Assembly: GCF_964355755.1 (NCBI RefSeq)
Contig: NC_092679.1
Span: forward strand, 12,762,932-12,826,931
Length of the DNA: 64,000 bases
Direction of reading: 5' to 3'
Source: Antedon mediterranea
Lineage: Eukaryota; Echinodermata; Crinoidea; Comatulida; Antedonidae
The notes beneath the pieces were generated by a model. It was not told where the DNA came from and did not search any database. It worked only from the letters and a program-made list of their open reading frames with translations. A program made the position numbers and the translations under genes. This document shows positions 23,284 through 37,390 of the stretch, one piece after another (the stretch's first letter is position 1; each line of letters opens with the position of its first letter).

Positions 23284-24808
23284 TCTTCTTCTTTCTTTCT
23301 GTATGATTTTTGTGTAACGCTTTTCTCTGAAACTTGCAAACATAACATTTTGTTAACTATGTTAACATTTTGACATTTATGTAACGTCGTCAAGCGAAGC
23401 TTTTCATGATGTTTACAATTGCGCAAAGTGACGTACGCGCGATTTAACGATTTTCTCGTATTGAACATATGTCGAAAACCAAATAACATTTCAACTTGAA
23501 ACTTTGCAAAAGTTTAATTTATATCATGCGCTAACTTTCTGTTGAAAAAAAATTGCGTGTTTTACACAAAGTTACGCGCGCACGCGCATTTAAAATTTCA
23601 AAATGCGCGAAACTAATTTATAATCAACTTTCTACGCGTTTCATGTCGTTTTAAGCATGTAAAAAATTCCCACGCGTGCGCACATTTTTACGTGTGCGGT
23701 GCGCACGTAGCATTGAAAACGTATTTTTTTCGCGTGATTTATGTTTTTCCAGCCTTTTCATGTAATTTTACCAAATTTTTAACAATTTCGACTTAAAGAT
23801 ACGTCATACGAGCACGTCGAATTGGACAATTTGCGCGCGTTTTTTATGAAAAGGTTAAAAAATTCGTTTAAAATATGCCTTTTTTTAAACAGTCGTAATT
23901 TCTAAACTAAACGGTCAACTTTTTGTGGATGGCATATTCTGGAAGTAGATGAGTTGTAGATATCGGATCAGGTATTAATATGGCTAACCGGACATTGTGA
24001 CGTCATCGTATGGCCACGCGAATATAAAATTTAGGATTTTTGTATCTTTCGTCATAGCTCATCACATTGAATAGAGCGCATCTCCACTTATCCGTTTTCC
24101 ATTTTCACCCCGATTTTGATATTGTCTAGGTCAATCAACTATCTTTCGCATGAGTGAAAAATATTTTAATTTTTATGACGTCATCATGCCTAAAAATTGA
24201 AATCACGTGTGGCATCAATTTCATCTTTACAGTAAATTTTAATCTGTTATAGCTCGTAAGAATAAAATGTGATAATCACGATTAAAACTTTTTCTGGAAG
24301 CTATTGGATTGTAGATACGAAATTATGTTAAAATGTTGCCAATCGGATGTTGTGACGTCATCATATGGCCAGTTAAATAAAAAAGGTCGTATTTTCATCT
24401 TTTGCGTCATAATTCATTACATTTAAAAGAGCGCGCATCAATATTTCACGTATTCAAATTTCTTCTACACGCTAATACGTTGTTGCTGAGATAATTTACT
24501 TTCGGAATTGCTACCTTCGCGTTTCATTTTAAAACCGTCAACATGTTAAAAATTGCAATAAATAGCGGGTCCCGTAATTTCACCTATTCTACACTGTATG
24601 TGATATGGATACAGATTAGACTGTGTATACTATATATGAATTTAAATAATAAAATTCAGCAATAACAACATATCATATTCTTCAGTTCAGGTCATAATGC
24701 CAACGTGAACACTTCCTTTTGTCCTCAACCTATCCCCTTAATGTTAATGTTGCACCACTTGCGCGGCGGATAACCAAACTCGTCAAAGTGACGAGTTACA
24801 TGTCTAGT
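23284..24808 (+). mobile_element. Array unit 5 (B-type, no 5' hairpin)
   Basis: Starts TCTTCTTCTTTC directly after CTAGT. 3' end complete. Confidence 0.7.
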
Positions 24809-24809
24809 T

Positions 24810-26415
24810 GGTTATCCGCAACGAAGTTGCAGGATAACCTCTTGTGATTGTACGAAATCATCATCAACATCTTTTTCTTAATCTTCTTTCTTTCTGTATG
24901 ATTTTTGTGTAACGCTTTTCTCTAAAACTTGCAAACATAACATTTTGTTAACTATGTTAACATTTTGATATTTATGTAACGTCGTCAAGCGAAGCTTTTC
25001 ATGATGTTTACAATTGCGCAACGTGACGTACGCGCGATTTAACGATTTTCTCGTATTTAACATATGTCGAAAACCAAATAACATTTTAAAGTGAATTACT
25101 TTGCAAAAGTTTAATTTATATCATGCGCTAACTTTCTGTTGAAAAAAAATTGCGTGTTTTACACAAAGTTACGCGCGCACGCGCATTTAAAATTTCAAAA
25201 TGCGCAAAATTAATTTATAATCAACTTTCTACGCGTTTCATGTCGTTTTAAGCATGTCAAAAATTCCCACGAGTGCGCACATTTTTACGTGTGCGGTGCG
25301 CACGTAGCATTGAAAACGTATTTTTTTTGCGTGATTTATGTTTTTCCAGCCTTTTCTAGTAATTTTACCAAATTTTAAACAATTTCGACTTAAAGATACG
25401 TCATACGAGCACGTCGAATTGGACAATTTGCGCGCGTTTTTTATGAAAAGGTTAAAAAATTCGTTTAAAATATGCCTTTTTTTAAACAGTCGTAATTTCT
25501 AAACTAGACGGTCAACTTTTTGTGGATGACATATTCTGGAAGTAGATGAGTTGTAGGTATCGGATCAGGTATTAATATGGTTAACCGGACATTGTGACGT
25601 CATCGTATGGCCACGCGAATACAAAATTTAGGATTTTTGTATCTTTCGTCATAGCTCATCACATTGAATAGAGCGCATCTCCACTTATTCGTTTTCCATT
25701 TTCACCCCGATTTTGATATTGTCTAGGTCAATCAACTATCTTTCGCATGAGTTAAAAATATTTTAATTTTTTTGACGTCATCATGCCTAAAAATTTAAAT
25801 CACGTGTGGCATCAATTTCATCTTTACAGTAAATTTTAATCTGTTATAGCTCGTAAGAATAAAATGTGATAATCACGATTAAAACTTTTTCTGGAAGCTA
25901 TTGGATTGTAGATACGAAATTATGTAAAAATGTTGCCCATCGGATGTTGTGACGTCATCATATGGCCAGTTAAATAAAAAAGGTCGTATTTTCATCTTTT
26001 GCGTCATAATTCATTACATTTAAAAGAGCGCGCATCAATATTTCACGTATTCAAATTTCTTCTACACGCTAATACGTTGTTGCTGAGATAATTTCCTTTC
26101 GGAATTGCTACCTTCGCGTTTCATTTTTAAACCGTCAACATGTTAAAAATTGCAATAAATAGCGGGTCCCGTAATTTCACCTATTCTACACTGTATGTCA
26201 CTGTATGTGATATGGATACAGATTATACTGTGTATACTATATATGAATTTAAATAATAAAATTCAGCAATAACAACATATCATATTGTTCAGTTCAGGTC
26301 ATAATGCCAACGTGAACACTTCCTTTTGTCCTCAACCTATCTCCTTAATGTTAATGTTGCACCACTTGCGCGGCGGATAACCAAACTCGTCAAAGTGACG
26401 AGTTACATGTCTAGT
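24810..26415 (+). mobile_element. Array unit 6 (B-type, full 5' end)
   Basis: GGTTATCCGC start and GCGGATAACC near the 3' end. Its post-stub CTTAATCTTCTTTC matches the first bases of unit 9. Confidence 0.7.
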
Positions 26416-27937
26416 TCTTCTTTCTTTCTGTATGATTTTTGTGTAACGCTTTTCTCTAAAACTCGCAAACATAACATTTCGGTAACTATCTTAACATATT
26501 GACATTTACGTAACGTCGTCAAGCGAAGCTTTTCATGATGTTTGCAATTGCGCAACGTGACGTACGCGCGATTTAACGATTTTCTCGTATTTAACATATG
26601 TTGAAAACCAAATAACATTTCAACTTGAAACTTCGCAAAAGTTTAATTTATATCATGCGCTAACTTTATGTTGAAAAAAAATTGCGTGTTTTACACAAAG
26701 TTACGCTCGCACGCGCATTTAAAATTTCAAAATGCGCAAAATTAATTTCTAATCAACTTTCTACGCGTTTCATGTCGTGTTAAGCATGTCAAAAATTCCC
26801 ACGCGTGCGCACATTTTTACGTGTGCGGTGCGCACGTAGCATTGAAAACGTATTTTTTTCGCGTGATTTATGTTTTTCCAGCCTTTTCTAGTAATTTTAA
26901 CCAATTTTAAACAATTTCGACTTAAAGATACGTCATACGAGCACGTCGAATTGGACAATTTGCGCGCGTTTTTTATGAAAAGGTTAAAAAATTCGTTTAA
27001 AATATGCCTTTTTTTAAACAGTCGTAATTTCTAAACTAGACGGTCAAATTTTTGTGGATGACATATTCTAGAAGTAGATGAGTTGTAGATATCGGATCAG
27101 GTATTAATATGGCTAACGGGACATTGTGACGTCATCGTATGGTCACGCGAATATAAAATTTAGGATTTTTGTATCTTTCGTCATAGCTCATCACATTGAA
27201 TAGAGCGCATCTCCACTTATCCGTTTTCCATTTTCACCCCGATTTTGATATTGTGTAGGTCAATCAACTATCTTTCGCATGAGTTAAAAATATTTTAATT
27301 TTTTTGACGTCATCATGCCTAAAAATTTAAATCACATGTGGCATCAATTTCATCTTTACAGTAAATTTTAATCTGTTATAGCTCGTAAGAATAAAATGTG
27401 ATAATCACGATTAAAACTTTTTCTGGAAGCTATTGGATTGTAGATACGAAATTATGTAAAAATGTTGCCAATCGGATGTTGTGACGTCATCATATGGCCA
27501 GTTAAATAAAAAAGGTCGTATTTTCATCTTTTGCGTCATAATTCATTACATTTAAACGAGCGCGCATCAATATTTCACGTATTCAAATTTCTTCTACACG
27601 CTAATACGTTGTTGCTGAGATAATTTCCTTTCGGAATTGCTACCTTCGCGTTTCATTTTAAAACCGTAAACATGTTAAAAATTGCAATAAATAGCGGGTC
27701 CCGTAATTTCACCTATTCTACACTGTATGTGATATGGATACAGATTATACTGTGTATACTATATATGAATTTAAACAATAAAATTCAGCAATAACAACAT
27801 ATCATATTCTTCAGTTCAGGTCATAATGTCAACGTGAACACTTCCTTTTGTCCTCAACCTATCCCCTTAATGTTAATGTTGCACCACTTGCGCGGCGGAT
27901 AACCAAACTCGTCAAAGTGACGAGTTACATGTCTAGT
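26416..27937 (+). mobile_element. Array unit 7 (B-type, no 5' hairpin)
   Basis: Starts TCTTCTTTC directly after CTAGT. 3' end complete. Confidence 0.7.
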
Positions 27938-27938
27938 T

Positions 27939-29525
27939 AGTTATCCGCACTCAGCGGATAACTCCTTGTAACTGTCCTGTTTCATCATCTTTTTTTTTTT
28001 TCTGTATTATTCTTTCTTTCTGTCATTTTTGTGCAGAGCATATCTCAAAAACGTGTAAAGTTAACATTTCATAACTTTGTCAACATATGGGTATTCACCT
28101 GAAGTTGTGCTTTTCTATTTCTGAATGACGTCAGAATTGCACAACATGACTTACGCGCGTTTTAACGAATTTCGCGTATTTAACATACATCGAAAACCAT
28201 ATAACAATTTAAATTGAAACTTAACAAAAGTTTTAGTTATATCTTGCGCTAACTGACTTTGTAAAAAAAATGGCATGTTTTACACGAAGTTACGCGCGCA
28301 CGCGCGTTTAAAATTTCAAAACGCGAAAAATCAATTTCTAATCCACTTTCTACGCGTTTCATGTCATTTTGAGCAGGTAAAAAATTCCCACGCGTGCGCA
28401 TTTTTTTACGCGCGCCGTGCGCACGTAGCGTTGAAAACAATTTTTTTCACGTGATTTATGTTTTTCCAGCCTTTTGTAGTAATTTTACCAACTTTAAAAA
28501 CGATTTAGACTTAAAATTACGTCATACGTGCACGTCGAATTGGATAATTTACGTGGGTTTTTGATGAAAAAGGTAAAAAATTCGTTAAAATTTGTCAAAA
28601 TTATGCCTTTTTTTAAATAGTCGTAATTTCTAAACTGGACGGTCAACTTTTTGTGGATGACATATTCTTGAAGTTGATGAGGTGTAGATATCGGATCATG
28701 TAATAATATGGCTAACCGGACATTGTGACGTCATCGTATGGCCACGCGAATATAAAATATAGGATTTTTGTATCTTTCATCATAGCGCATGACATTTAAT
28801 AGAGCGCATCTCCAATTATCTGTTTTCCATTTTTACCCCGATTTTTATATTATCTAGGTCAATCAACTATCTTTCGTATGAGTTAAAAATATTTTAATTT
28901 TTATGACGTCATCATGTCTAAAAATGTAAATAACGTGGGTCACTTATTTTCGTCTTTACAGTAAATTTCAATCTGTTATAGCTCGTCAGAATAAAACGTG
29001 ATAATCATGATTAAAACGTTTTCTGGAAGCTATTGGATTGTAGATACGAATTTATGTAAACATTTTGCCAATCGGATGTTGTGACGTCATCATATGACCA
29101 GTTAAATAAAAAAAGTCGTATTTTCATCTTTTGCGTCATAATTCATCACATTTAAAAGAGCGCGCATCAATATTTTACGTATTTAAATTTCTTCTACACA
29201 TTAATATGTTGTTGCCGAGATAATTTCCTTCCGAAATTGCTATCTTAGTATTTCATTTTGATACCGTCGCTATGTTAAAAATTGGAATAAATGGCGGGTC
29301 CAGTCATTTCACCTATTCTACACAGTATGTAATATGTATACAGATTATATTGTATATAATACGACACAAAATAACAGAATTCAGCAATAACAACATATCA
29401 TATTCTTCAGTTCAGGTCATATTGCCACAATCTTTTTCTGTGTGCAATATTCTAACGTATGACGTCTACGTGGCCTTTGTCGTGCGGATAACTAACTCGT
29501 CAAAGTGACGAGTTACATGTCTAGT
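27939..29525 (+). mobile_element. Array unit 8 (A-type), apparent exact copy of unit 2
   Basis: Same start, same 1587-bp length and same sequence as 18347-19933 in all segments compared. Both neighbours (units 7 and 9) are B-type. Confidence 0.75.
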
Positions 29526-31051
29526 CTTAATCTTCTTTCTTTCTGTATGATTTTTGTGTAACGCTTTTCTCTAAAACTTGCAAACATAACATTTTGTTAA
29601 CTATGTTAACATTTTGACATTTATGTAACGTCGTCAAGCGAAGCTTTTCATGATGTTTACAATTGCGCAACGTGACGTACGCGCGATTTAACGATTTTCT
29701 TGTATTTAACATATGTCGAAAACCAAATAACATTTTAAAGTGAAACTTTGCAAAAGTTTAATTTATATCATGCGCTAACTTTCTGTTGAAAAAAAATTGC
29801 GTGTTTTACACAAAGTTACGCGCGCACGCGCATTTAAAATTTCAAAATGTGCAAAATTAATTTATAATCAACTTTCTTCGCGTTTCAAGTCGTGTTAAGC
29901 ATGTCAAAAATTCCCACGCGTGCGCAAATTTTTACGTGTGCGGTGCGCACGTAGCATTGAAACGTATTTTTTTCGCGTGATTTATGTTTTTCCAGCCTTT
30001 TCTAGTAATTTTACCAAATTTTAAACAATTTCGACTTAAAGATACGTCATACGAGCACGTCGAATTGGACAATTTGCGCGCGTTTTTTATGAAAAGGTTA
30101 AAAAATTCGTTTAAAATATGCCTTTTTTTAAACAGTCGTAATTTCTAAACTAGACGGTCAAATTTTTGTGGATGACATATTCTAGAAGTAGATGAGTTGT
30201 AGAGATCGGATCAGGTATTAATATGGCTAACCGGACATTGTGACGTCATCGTATGGTCACGCGAATATAAAATTTAGGATTTTTGTATCTTTCGTCATAG
30301 CTCATCACATTGAATAGAGCGCATCTCCATTTATCCGTTTTCCATTTTCACCCCGATTTTGATATTGTGTAGGTCAATCAACTATCTTTCGCATGAGTTA
30401 AAAATATTTTAATTTTTTTGACGTCATCATGCCTAAAAATTTAAATCACGTATGGCATCAATTTCCTCTTTACCGTAAATTTTATTCTGTTATAGCTCGT
30501 AAGAATAAAATGTGATAATCACGATTAAAACTTTTTCTGGAAGCTATTGGATTGTAGATACGAAATTATGTAAAAATGTTGCCCATCGGATGTTGTGACG
30601 TCATCATATGGCCAGTTAAATAAAAAAGGTCGTATTTTCATCTTTTGCGTCATAATTCATTACATTTAAAAGAGCGCGCATCAATATTTCACGTATTCAA
30701 ATTTCTTCTAAACGCTAATACGTTGTTGCTGAGATAATTTCCTTTCGGAATTGCTACCTTCGCGTTTCATTTTAAAACCGTCAACATGTTAAAAATTGCA
30801 ATAAATAGCGGGTCCCGTAATTTCACCTATTCTACACTGTATGTGATATGGATACCGATTATACTGTGTATACTATATATGAATTTAAATAATAAAATTC
30901 AGCAATAACAACATATCATATTCTTCAGTTCAGGTCATAATGCCAACGTGAACACTTCCTTTTGTCCTCAACCTATCCCCTTAATGTTAATGTTGCACCA
31001 CTTGCGCGGCGGATAACCAAACTCGTCAAAGTGACGAGTTACATGTCTAGT
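29526..31051 (+). mobile_element. Array unit 9 (B-type, no 5' hairpin)
   Basis: Starts CTTAATCTTC, the sequence that follows the 5' stub in unit 6. 3' end complete. Confidence 0.7.
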
Positions 31052-31052
31052 T

Positions 31053-31284
31053 AGTTATCCGCACTATGGCGGATAACTCCTTGTAACTGTCCTGTTTCAT
31101 CATCTTTTTTTTTTTTTTTTTCTGTATTATTAGTTATCCGCTTAGTAGCGGATAACTCCTTGTAATCGTCCTGTTTCATCATATTTTTTTTTTTTTCTGT
31201 ATTATACTTATTAGTTATCCGCTTAGTAGCGGATAACTCCTTGTAATCGTCCTGTTTCATCAAATTTTTTTTTTCTGTATTATT
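31053..31284 (+). repeat. Three stacked A-type 5'-end stubs ahead of unit 10
   Basis: AGTTATCCGC starts at 31053, 31132 and 31213 (31285 for the complete unit). Each has hairpin, ATAACTCCTTGTAA and a T-run ending CTGTATTAT. The hairpin loop changes from ACTATG to TTAGTA between stubs while the stems persist. Confidence 0.8.
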
Positions 31285-32875
31285 AGTTATCCGCTTAGTA
31301 GCGGATAACTCCTTGTAACTGTATGAAATCATCTTTTTTTTCTGTATTATTCTTTCTTTCTGTCAATTTTGTGTCTCGCGTATCTCAAAAACTTGTAAAC
31401 AAAACATTTTATAACTTTGTCAACATGTGGGCATTCACGTGAAATTGTGCACCTCCTATTGTGAATGACGTCAGAATTGCGCAACGTGATTTACGCGCGT
31501 TTTAACGAATTTCGCGTATTTAACATAGATCGAAAACCATATAGTAATTTAAATTGAAACTTAACAAAAGTTTAATTTATATCTTGCGCTAATTGACTGT
31601 GGGAAAAAAATGGCATGTTTCACACGAAGTTACGCGCGCAAGGGCGTTTAAAATTTCAAAATGCGAAAAATCAATTTCTAATCAACTTTCTACGCGTTTC
31701 ATGTCATTTTGAGCATGTCAAAAATTCCCACGCGCGCGCATATTTTTACTCGCACGGTGCGCACGTAGCGTTGAAAATAAATTTTTTTCACCTGATTCAT
31801 GTTTTTCCAGCCTTTTCTAGTAATTTTACCAACTTTTGAACAATTTTGACCTAAAACTACGTCATACGGGCACATCCAATTGGATAATTTACGTGCGTTT
31901 TTGATGAAAAAGTTCAAAAATTTGTCAAAATTCGTCAAAATTATGCCTTTTTTTAAACATTCATAGATTCTAAACTACGAGGTGAACTTTTTTTAAATTA
32001 TATATTCTCGAAGTTGATGAGTTGTAGATATGGAATAATGCATTAATATGGCTAATGGGACATTATAACGTCATCGTATGGCCACGCGAATATAAAATAT
32101 AGGATTTTTATATCTTTCGTCATAGCGCAACACATTTAATAGAGCGCATCTCCACTTATCCATTTTTTATTTTCAACCTGATTTTGATATTGTCTTGGTG
32201 AATGAACTATCTTTCGCATGAGTTAAAAATATTTTAATTTTTATGACGTCATCATGTCTAAAAATGTAAATAACGTGGGTCAACTATTTTCATCTTTACA
32301 GTAACTTTCAATCTGTTATAGCTCGTCAGAATAAAACGTGATAATCATGATTAAAACGTTTTCTGGAAGCTATTGAATTGTAGATACGAATTCATGTAAA
32401 CATTTTGCCAATCGGATGTTGTGACGTCATCATATGGCCAGTTGAATAAAAAAAGGCGTATTTTCATATTTTGCGTAATAGTTCATCACATTTAAAAGGG
32501 CGCGCATCTATATTTTACGTATTCAAATTTCTTCTACACGTTAATATGTGGTTGCTGAGATAATGTCCTTCCGAAATTGCTAACTTAGTGTTTCATTTTG
32601 ATACCGTCGCCATGTTAAAAATAAGAATAAATGGGGGGTCTCGTAATTTCACCTATTCTACACTGTATGCAACATGTATACAGAGTATACCGTTTGCACT
32701 GTATACTATACGACACAAAATAGACTGAATTCAGCACTAACAACGTATGATATTCTTCAGTTCAGGTCATAATGCCATAATCTTTATCTGTGTGCAATAT
32801 TCCAACGTATGACGTGCACGTGGCGTTTGTCGTGCGGATAACTAACTCGTCAAAGTGACGAGTTTCATGTCTAGT
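31285..32875 (+). mobile_element. Array unit 10 (A-type, full 5' end)
   Basis: AGTTATCCGC start and GCGGATAACT before the 3' stem. Carries the same TGACGTCA-containing modules as units 1 and 2. Confidence 0.7.
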
Positions 32876-34382
32876 ACTTCTTTCTTTCTGTCATTTTTGT
32901 GCGTCGCGTTTCTCTAAAACGTGTAAACAGAACATATCGTAACTTTGTCAACATATCGACATTTACGTGAACTTGTGCACCTCCTATTTTTGAATGACGT
33001 CAGAGTTGCGCAACGTGACTTACGTGCGATTTTATGAATTTCAATGATTGATCATAGACTAAAAACCAAACATAATTTTGTTTTGAAACTTTGTGAAAAT
33101 TTAAGTCATATCAAGCGCAAACTTTCTATGGATTAAAAATAGCATGTTTCACAAAAAGTTACGCGCGCACGCGCGTTTAAAATTTTAACGTGCGAAATAT
33201 TAACTTCTAATCAACTTTCTATGCGTTTCATGTCATTTTGAGCATGTCAAAAATTCCCACGCGCGCGAACATTTTTACGCACGCGGTGCACACGTAGCGT
33301 TAAAAACATATTTTTTTCGCGTGATTTATGTTTTTTCAGCCTTTTCTAGTAATGTTACCAAATTTTAAACAATTTCGACTTAAAATTACGTCATACGAGC
33401 ACGTCGAATTAGATAATTTGCACGCGTATTTGGTGAAAAAGTTAAAAAATTCGTCAAAATTATGCCTATTTTTAAACAGTCATAGATTCTAAACTACATG
33501 GAGAACTTTTTTTTAATTACATATTCTGGAAGTTGATGAGTTGTAGATATCGGATCATGCATTAATAAGGCTAACCGGACTTTGTGACGTCATCGTATGG
33601 CCACGCGAATATAAAATAGAGGATTTTTGTCTATTTCGTCATAGCTCATCACATTTAATAGAGCGCATCTCCACTTATTCGTTGTCCATTTTCATTCCGA
33701 TTTTAATATATTCTAGATCTATCAACAATCTTTTGCATGAATTAAAAATTTTTTAATTTTGTTAACGTCATCATGCCTAAAAATTTAAATTACGTTGGTC
33801 ATTAATTTCATCTTTACAGTAAATTTTAATCAGTTATGCCTCGTAAGAATAAAATGTGATAATCACAATTAAAACGTTTTCAGGAAGCTATTGTATTGTA
33901 GATACAAAATCATGTGTAAATTGTGCCAATCGAATGTTGTGACGTCATCATATGGCCAGTTAAATAAAAAAAGTCGTATTTTCATCTTTTGCATTATATT
34001 TCATTACATTTAAAAGAGCGCGCATCAATATTTCACGTATTCAAATTTCTTCTACACGTTAATACGTTGTTGCTGAGATAATTTCATTCAGAAATTTCTA
34101 CTTTTACATTTCATTTTGAAACCGTCAAGATGTTAAAAATTACAATAAAATACGGGTCCCGTAATTTCACCTATTTTACACTGTTTGTGATATGTATACA
34201 GATTGTACTGTGTATACTATATGACACAAAATAACAGAATTCAGAAATAACATATCATATTCTTCAGTTCAGGTCATAATGCCTTAATATTTTTCTGTGT
34301 GCAATATTCTAACGTATGACGTGCACGTGGCGTTTGTCGAGCGGATAACTAACTCGTCAAAGTGACGAGTTTCATGTCTAGT
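32876..34382 (+). mobile_element. Array unit 11 (third subtype, no 5' hairpin)
   Basis: Starts ACTTCTTTC. Closest to unit 12; both have GTTTTGACAC/GTTTTGAAAC variants and GAGCGGATAACT at the 3' end. Confidence 0.65.
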
Positions 34383-35890
34383 TTCCTTCCGTCATTTTTG
34401 TGCGTCGCGTTTCTCTAAAACGTGTAAACAGAACATATCGTAACTTTGTCAACATATCGACATTTACGTGAACTTGTGCACCTCCTATTTTTGAATGACG
34501 TCAGAGTTGCGCAACGTGACTTACGCGCGATTTTATGAATTTCAATGATTGATCATAGACTGAAAACCAAACATAATTTTGTTTTGACACTTTGTGAAAA
34601 TTTAAGTCACATCAAGCGCAAACTTTCTATGGATTAAAAATAGCATCTTTCACAAAAAGTTACGCGCGCACGCGCGTTTAAAATTTTAGAGTGCGAAAAA
34701 TCAACTTCTAATCAACTTTCTATGCGTTTCATGTCATTTTGAGCATGTCAAAAATTCCCACGCGCGCGAAACTTTTTACGCACGCGGTGCACACGTAGCG
34801 TTAAAAACATGCTTTTTTCGCGTGATTTATGTTTTTTCAGCCTTTTATAGTAATGTTACCAACTTTTAAACAATTTCGACTTAAAATTACGTCATACGAG
34901 CACGTCGAATTAAATAATTTGCACGCGTTTCTGATGAAAAAGTTTAAAAATTCGTCAAAATTATGCCTATTTTTAAACAGTCATAGATTCTAAACTACAT
35001 GGAGAACTTTTTTTTAATTACATATTCTGGAAGTTGATGAGTTGTAGATATCGAATCATGCATTAATATGGCTAACCGGACATTGTGACGTCATCGTATG
35101 GCCACGCGAATATAAAATATAGGATTTTTGTCTCTTTCGTCATAGCTCATCACATTTAATAGAGCGCATCTCCACTTATTCGTAGTCGATTTTCATCCCA
35201 ATTTTAATATATTCTAGGTCAATCAACTATCTTTTGCATGAATTAAAAAATTTTTAATTTTTTTAACGTCATCATGCCTAAAAATTTAAATTACGTTGGT
35301 CATTAATTTCATCTTTACAGTAAATTTTAATCTGTTATAGCTCGTAAGAATAAAATGTGATAATCACGATTAAAACGTTTTCAGGAAGCTATTGTATTGT
35401 AGATACAAAATCATGTGAAAATTGTGCCAATCGAATGTTGTGACGTCATCATATGGCCAGTTAAATACAAAAAGTCGTATTTTCATCTTTTGCGTTATAT
35501 TTCATTACATTTAAAAGAACGCGCATCAATATTTCACGTATTCAAATTTCTACTACACGTTAATATGTTGTTGCTGAGATAATTTCATTCTGAAATTTCT
35601 ACTTTTGCATTTCATTTTGAAACCGTCAAGATGTTAAAAATTACAATAAAATACGGGTCCCGTAATTTCACCTATTTTACACTGTTTGTGATATGTATAC
35701 AGATTGTACAGTGTATACTATGTATATGACACAAAATAACAGAATTCAGAAATAACAACATATCATATTCTTCAGTTCAGGTCATAATGCCTTAATATTT
35801 TTCTGTGTGCAATATTCTAACGTATGACGTGCACGTGGCGTTTGTCGAGCGGATAACTAACTCGTCAAAGTGACGAGTTTCATGTCTAGT
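34383..35890 (+). mobile_element. Array unit 12 (third subtype, no 5' hairpin)
   Basis: Starts TTCCTTCCG. Near relative of unit 11, suggesting a local tandem duplication. Confidence 0.65.
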
Positions 35891-37390
35891 TCTTCTTTCT
35901 TTCTGTCATTTTTGTGCAGAGCGTATCTCTAAAACGTGTAAAGTTAACATGTTATAACTTTGTCAACATATGGGCAATCACATGAAGTTGTGCTTTCCTA
36001 TAATTGAATGACGTCAGAGTTGCGCAACAAGACTTACGCACGTTTTTATGAATTTCGCGTATTTAACATAGATCGGAAACCATATAACAATTTAAATTGA
36101 AACTTAGCAAAAGTCTAATTTATATCGTGCGCTAACTTTTTATGCACTAAAAATGGCACGTTTTACACGAAGTTATGCGCGCACGCGCGTTTAAAATTTT
36201 ACAATGCGAAAAATCAATTTCTAATCAACTTTCTACGCGTTTCATGTCATTTTGAGCATGTCAAAAATTCCCACACGTGCGCAAATTTTTACGCGCGTGG
36301 TGCACACGTAGCTTTAAAAACGTCATTTTTTCGAGTGATTTATGTTTTTCCAGCCTTTTCTATTAATTTTACCAACTTTTAAACAATTTCGACTTCAAAT
36401 TACGTCATACGAGCACGTAGAATATGATAATTTGCGCGCTTTTTTGATGAAAAACTTCAAAAATTCGTCAAAATTAAGCCTTTTTTTAAACAATCGTAGT
36501 TTCTAAACTAAACGGTAAAAATTATTTTTATTACATATTCTGGAAGTTGATGAGTTGTAGATATCAGATCATGGATTAATATGGCTAACCGGACATTGTG
36601 ACGTCATCGTATGGCCACGCGAATATGAAATTTAGGATTTTTGTATCGTTCGTCATAACTCCTCACATTTAATAGAGCGCATCTCCACTTATCCGTTTTC
36701 CATTTTCACCCCAAATTTGATATTGTCTAGGTCAATCAACTATATTTAGCATGAGTTAAAAATATTTTAATTTTTATGACGTCATCATGCCTAAAAATTT
36801 AAATGACGTGTGGCATTAATTTCATCTTTACAGTAAATTTCAATCTGTTATAGCTCGTAAAAATAAAATGTGATAATCACGATTAAAACGTTTTCTTGAA
36901 GCTATTGGATTGTAGATACAAAATCTTGCCAATCGGATGTGGTGACGTCATCATATGGCCAGTTAAATAAAAAAAGTCGTATTTTCATATTTTGCGTCAT
37001 AGTTCATTACATTTAAAAGAGCGCGCATTAATATTTCACGTATTCAAATTTCTTCTACACGTTAATATGTTGTTGCTGAGATAATTTCCTTCCAAAATTG
37101 CTACCTTCGCGTTTCATTTTAAAACCATCAACATGTTAAAAATTGCAATAAATAGCGGGTCCCGTAATTTCCCCTATTCTACACTGTATGTGATATGTAT
37201 ACAGATTACACTGTGTATACTATATATGAATCAAAATAATAGAATTCAGCAATAACAACATATCATAGTCTTCAGTTCAGGTCATAATTCCATAATCTTT
37301 TTCCGTGTGCAATATTCCAACGTATGGCGTGGACGTGGCGTTTGTCGTGCGGATAACTAACTCGTCAAAGTGACGAGTTTCATGTCTAGT
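35891..37390 (+). mobile_element. Array unit 13 (no 5' hairpin)
   Basis: Starts TCTTCTTTC. Mixed character: A-type first half, more B-like second half. 3' end complete. Confidence 0.65.

Noticed and set aside
20583-27000. Recurrent minus-strand 62-codon frame (MSNSTCSYDVSLSRNCLK...) in several array units
   Set aside because: Present because the units are near-copies. There are no protein-family features, and the frame is lost or changed in other units. A dN/dS test over genomic copies would decide.
18657-29508. Identical 63- and 78-codon frames in units 2 and 8
   Set aside because: Identity follows from the units being duplicate DNA, not from coding constraint.
31051-31332. Frame with repeated DDYKELSATKRITN
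   Set aside because: Translation of stacked 5' stubs.
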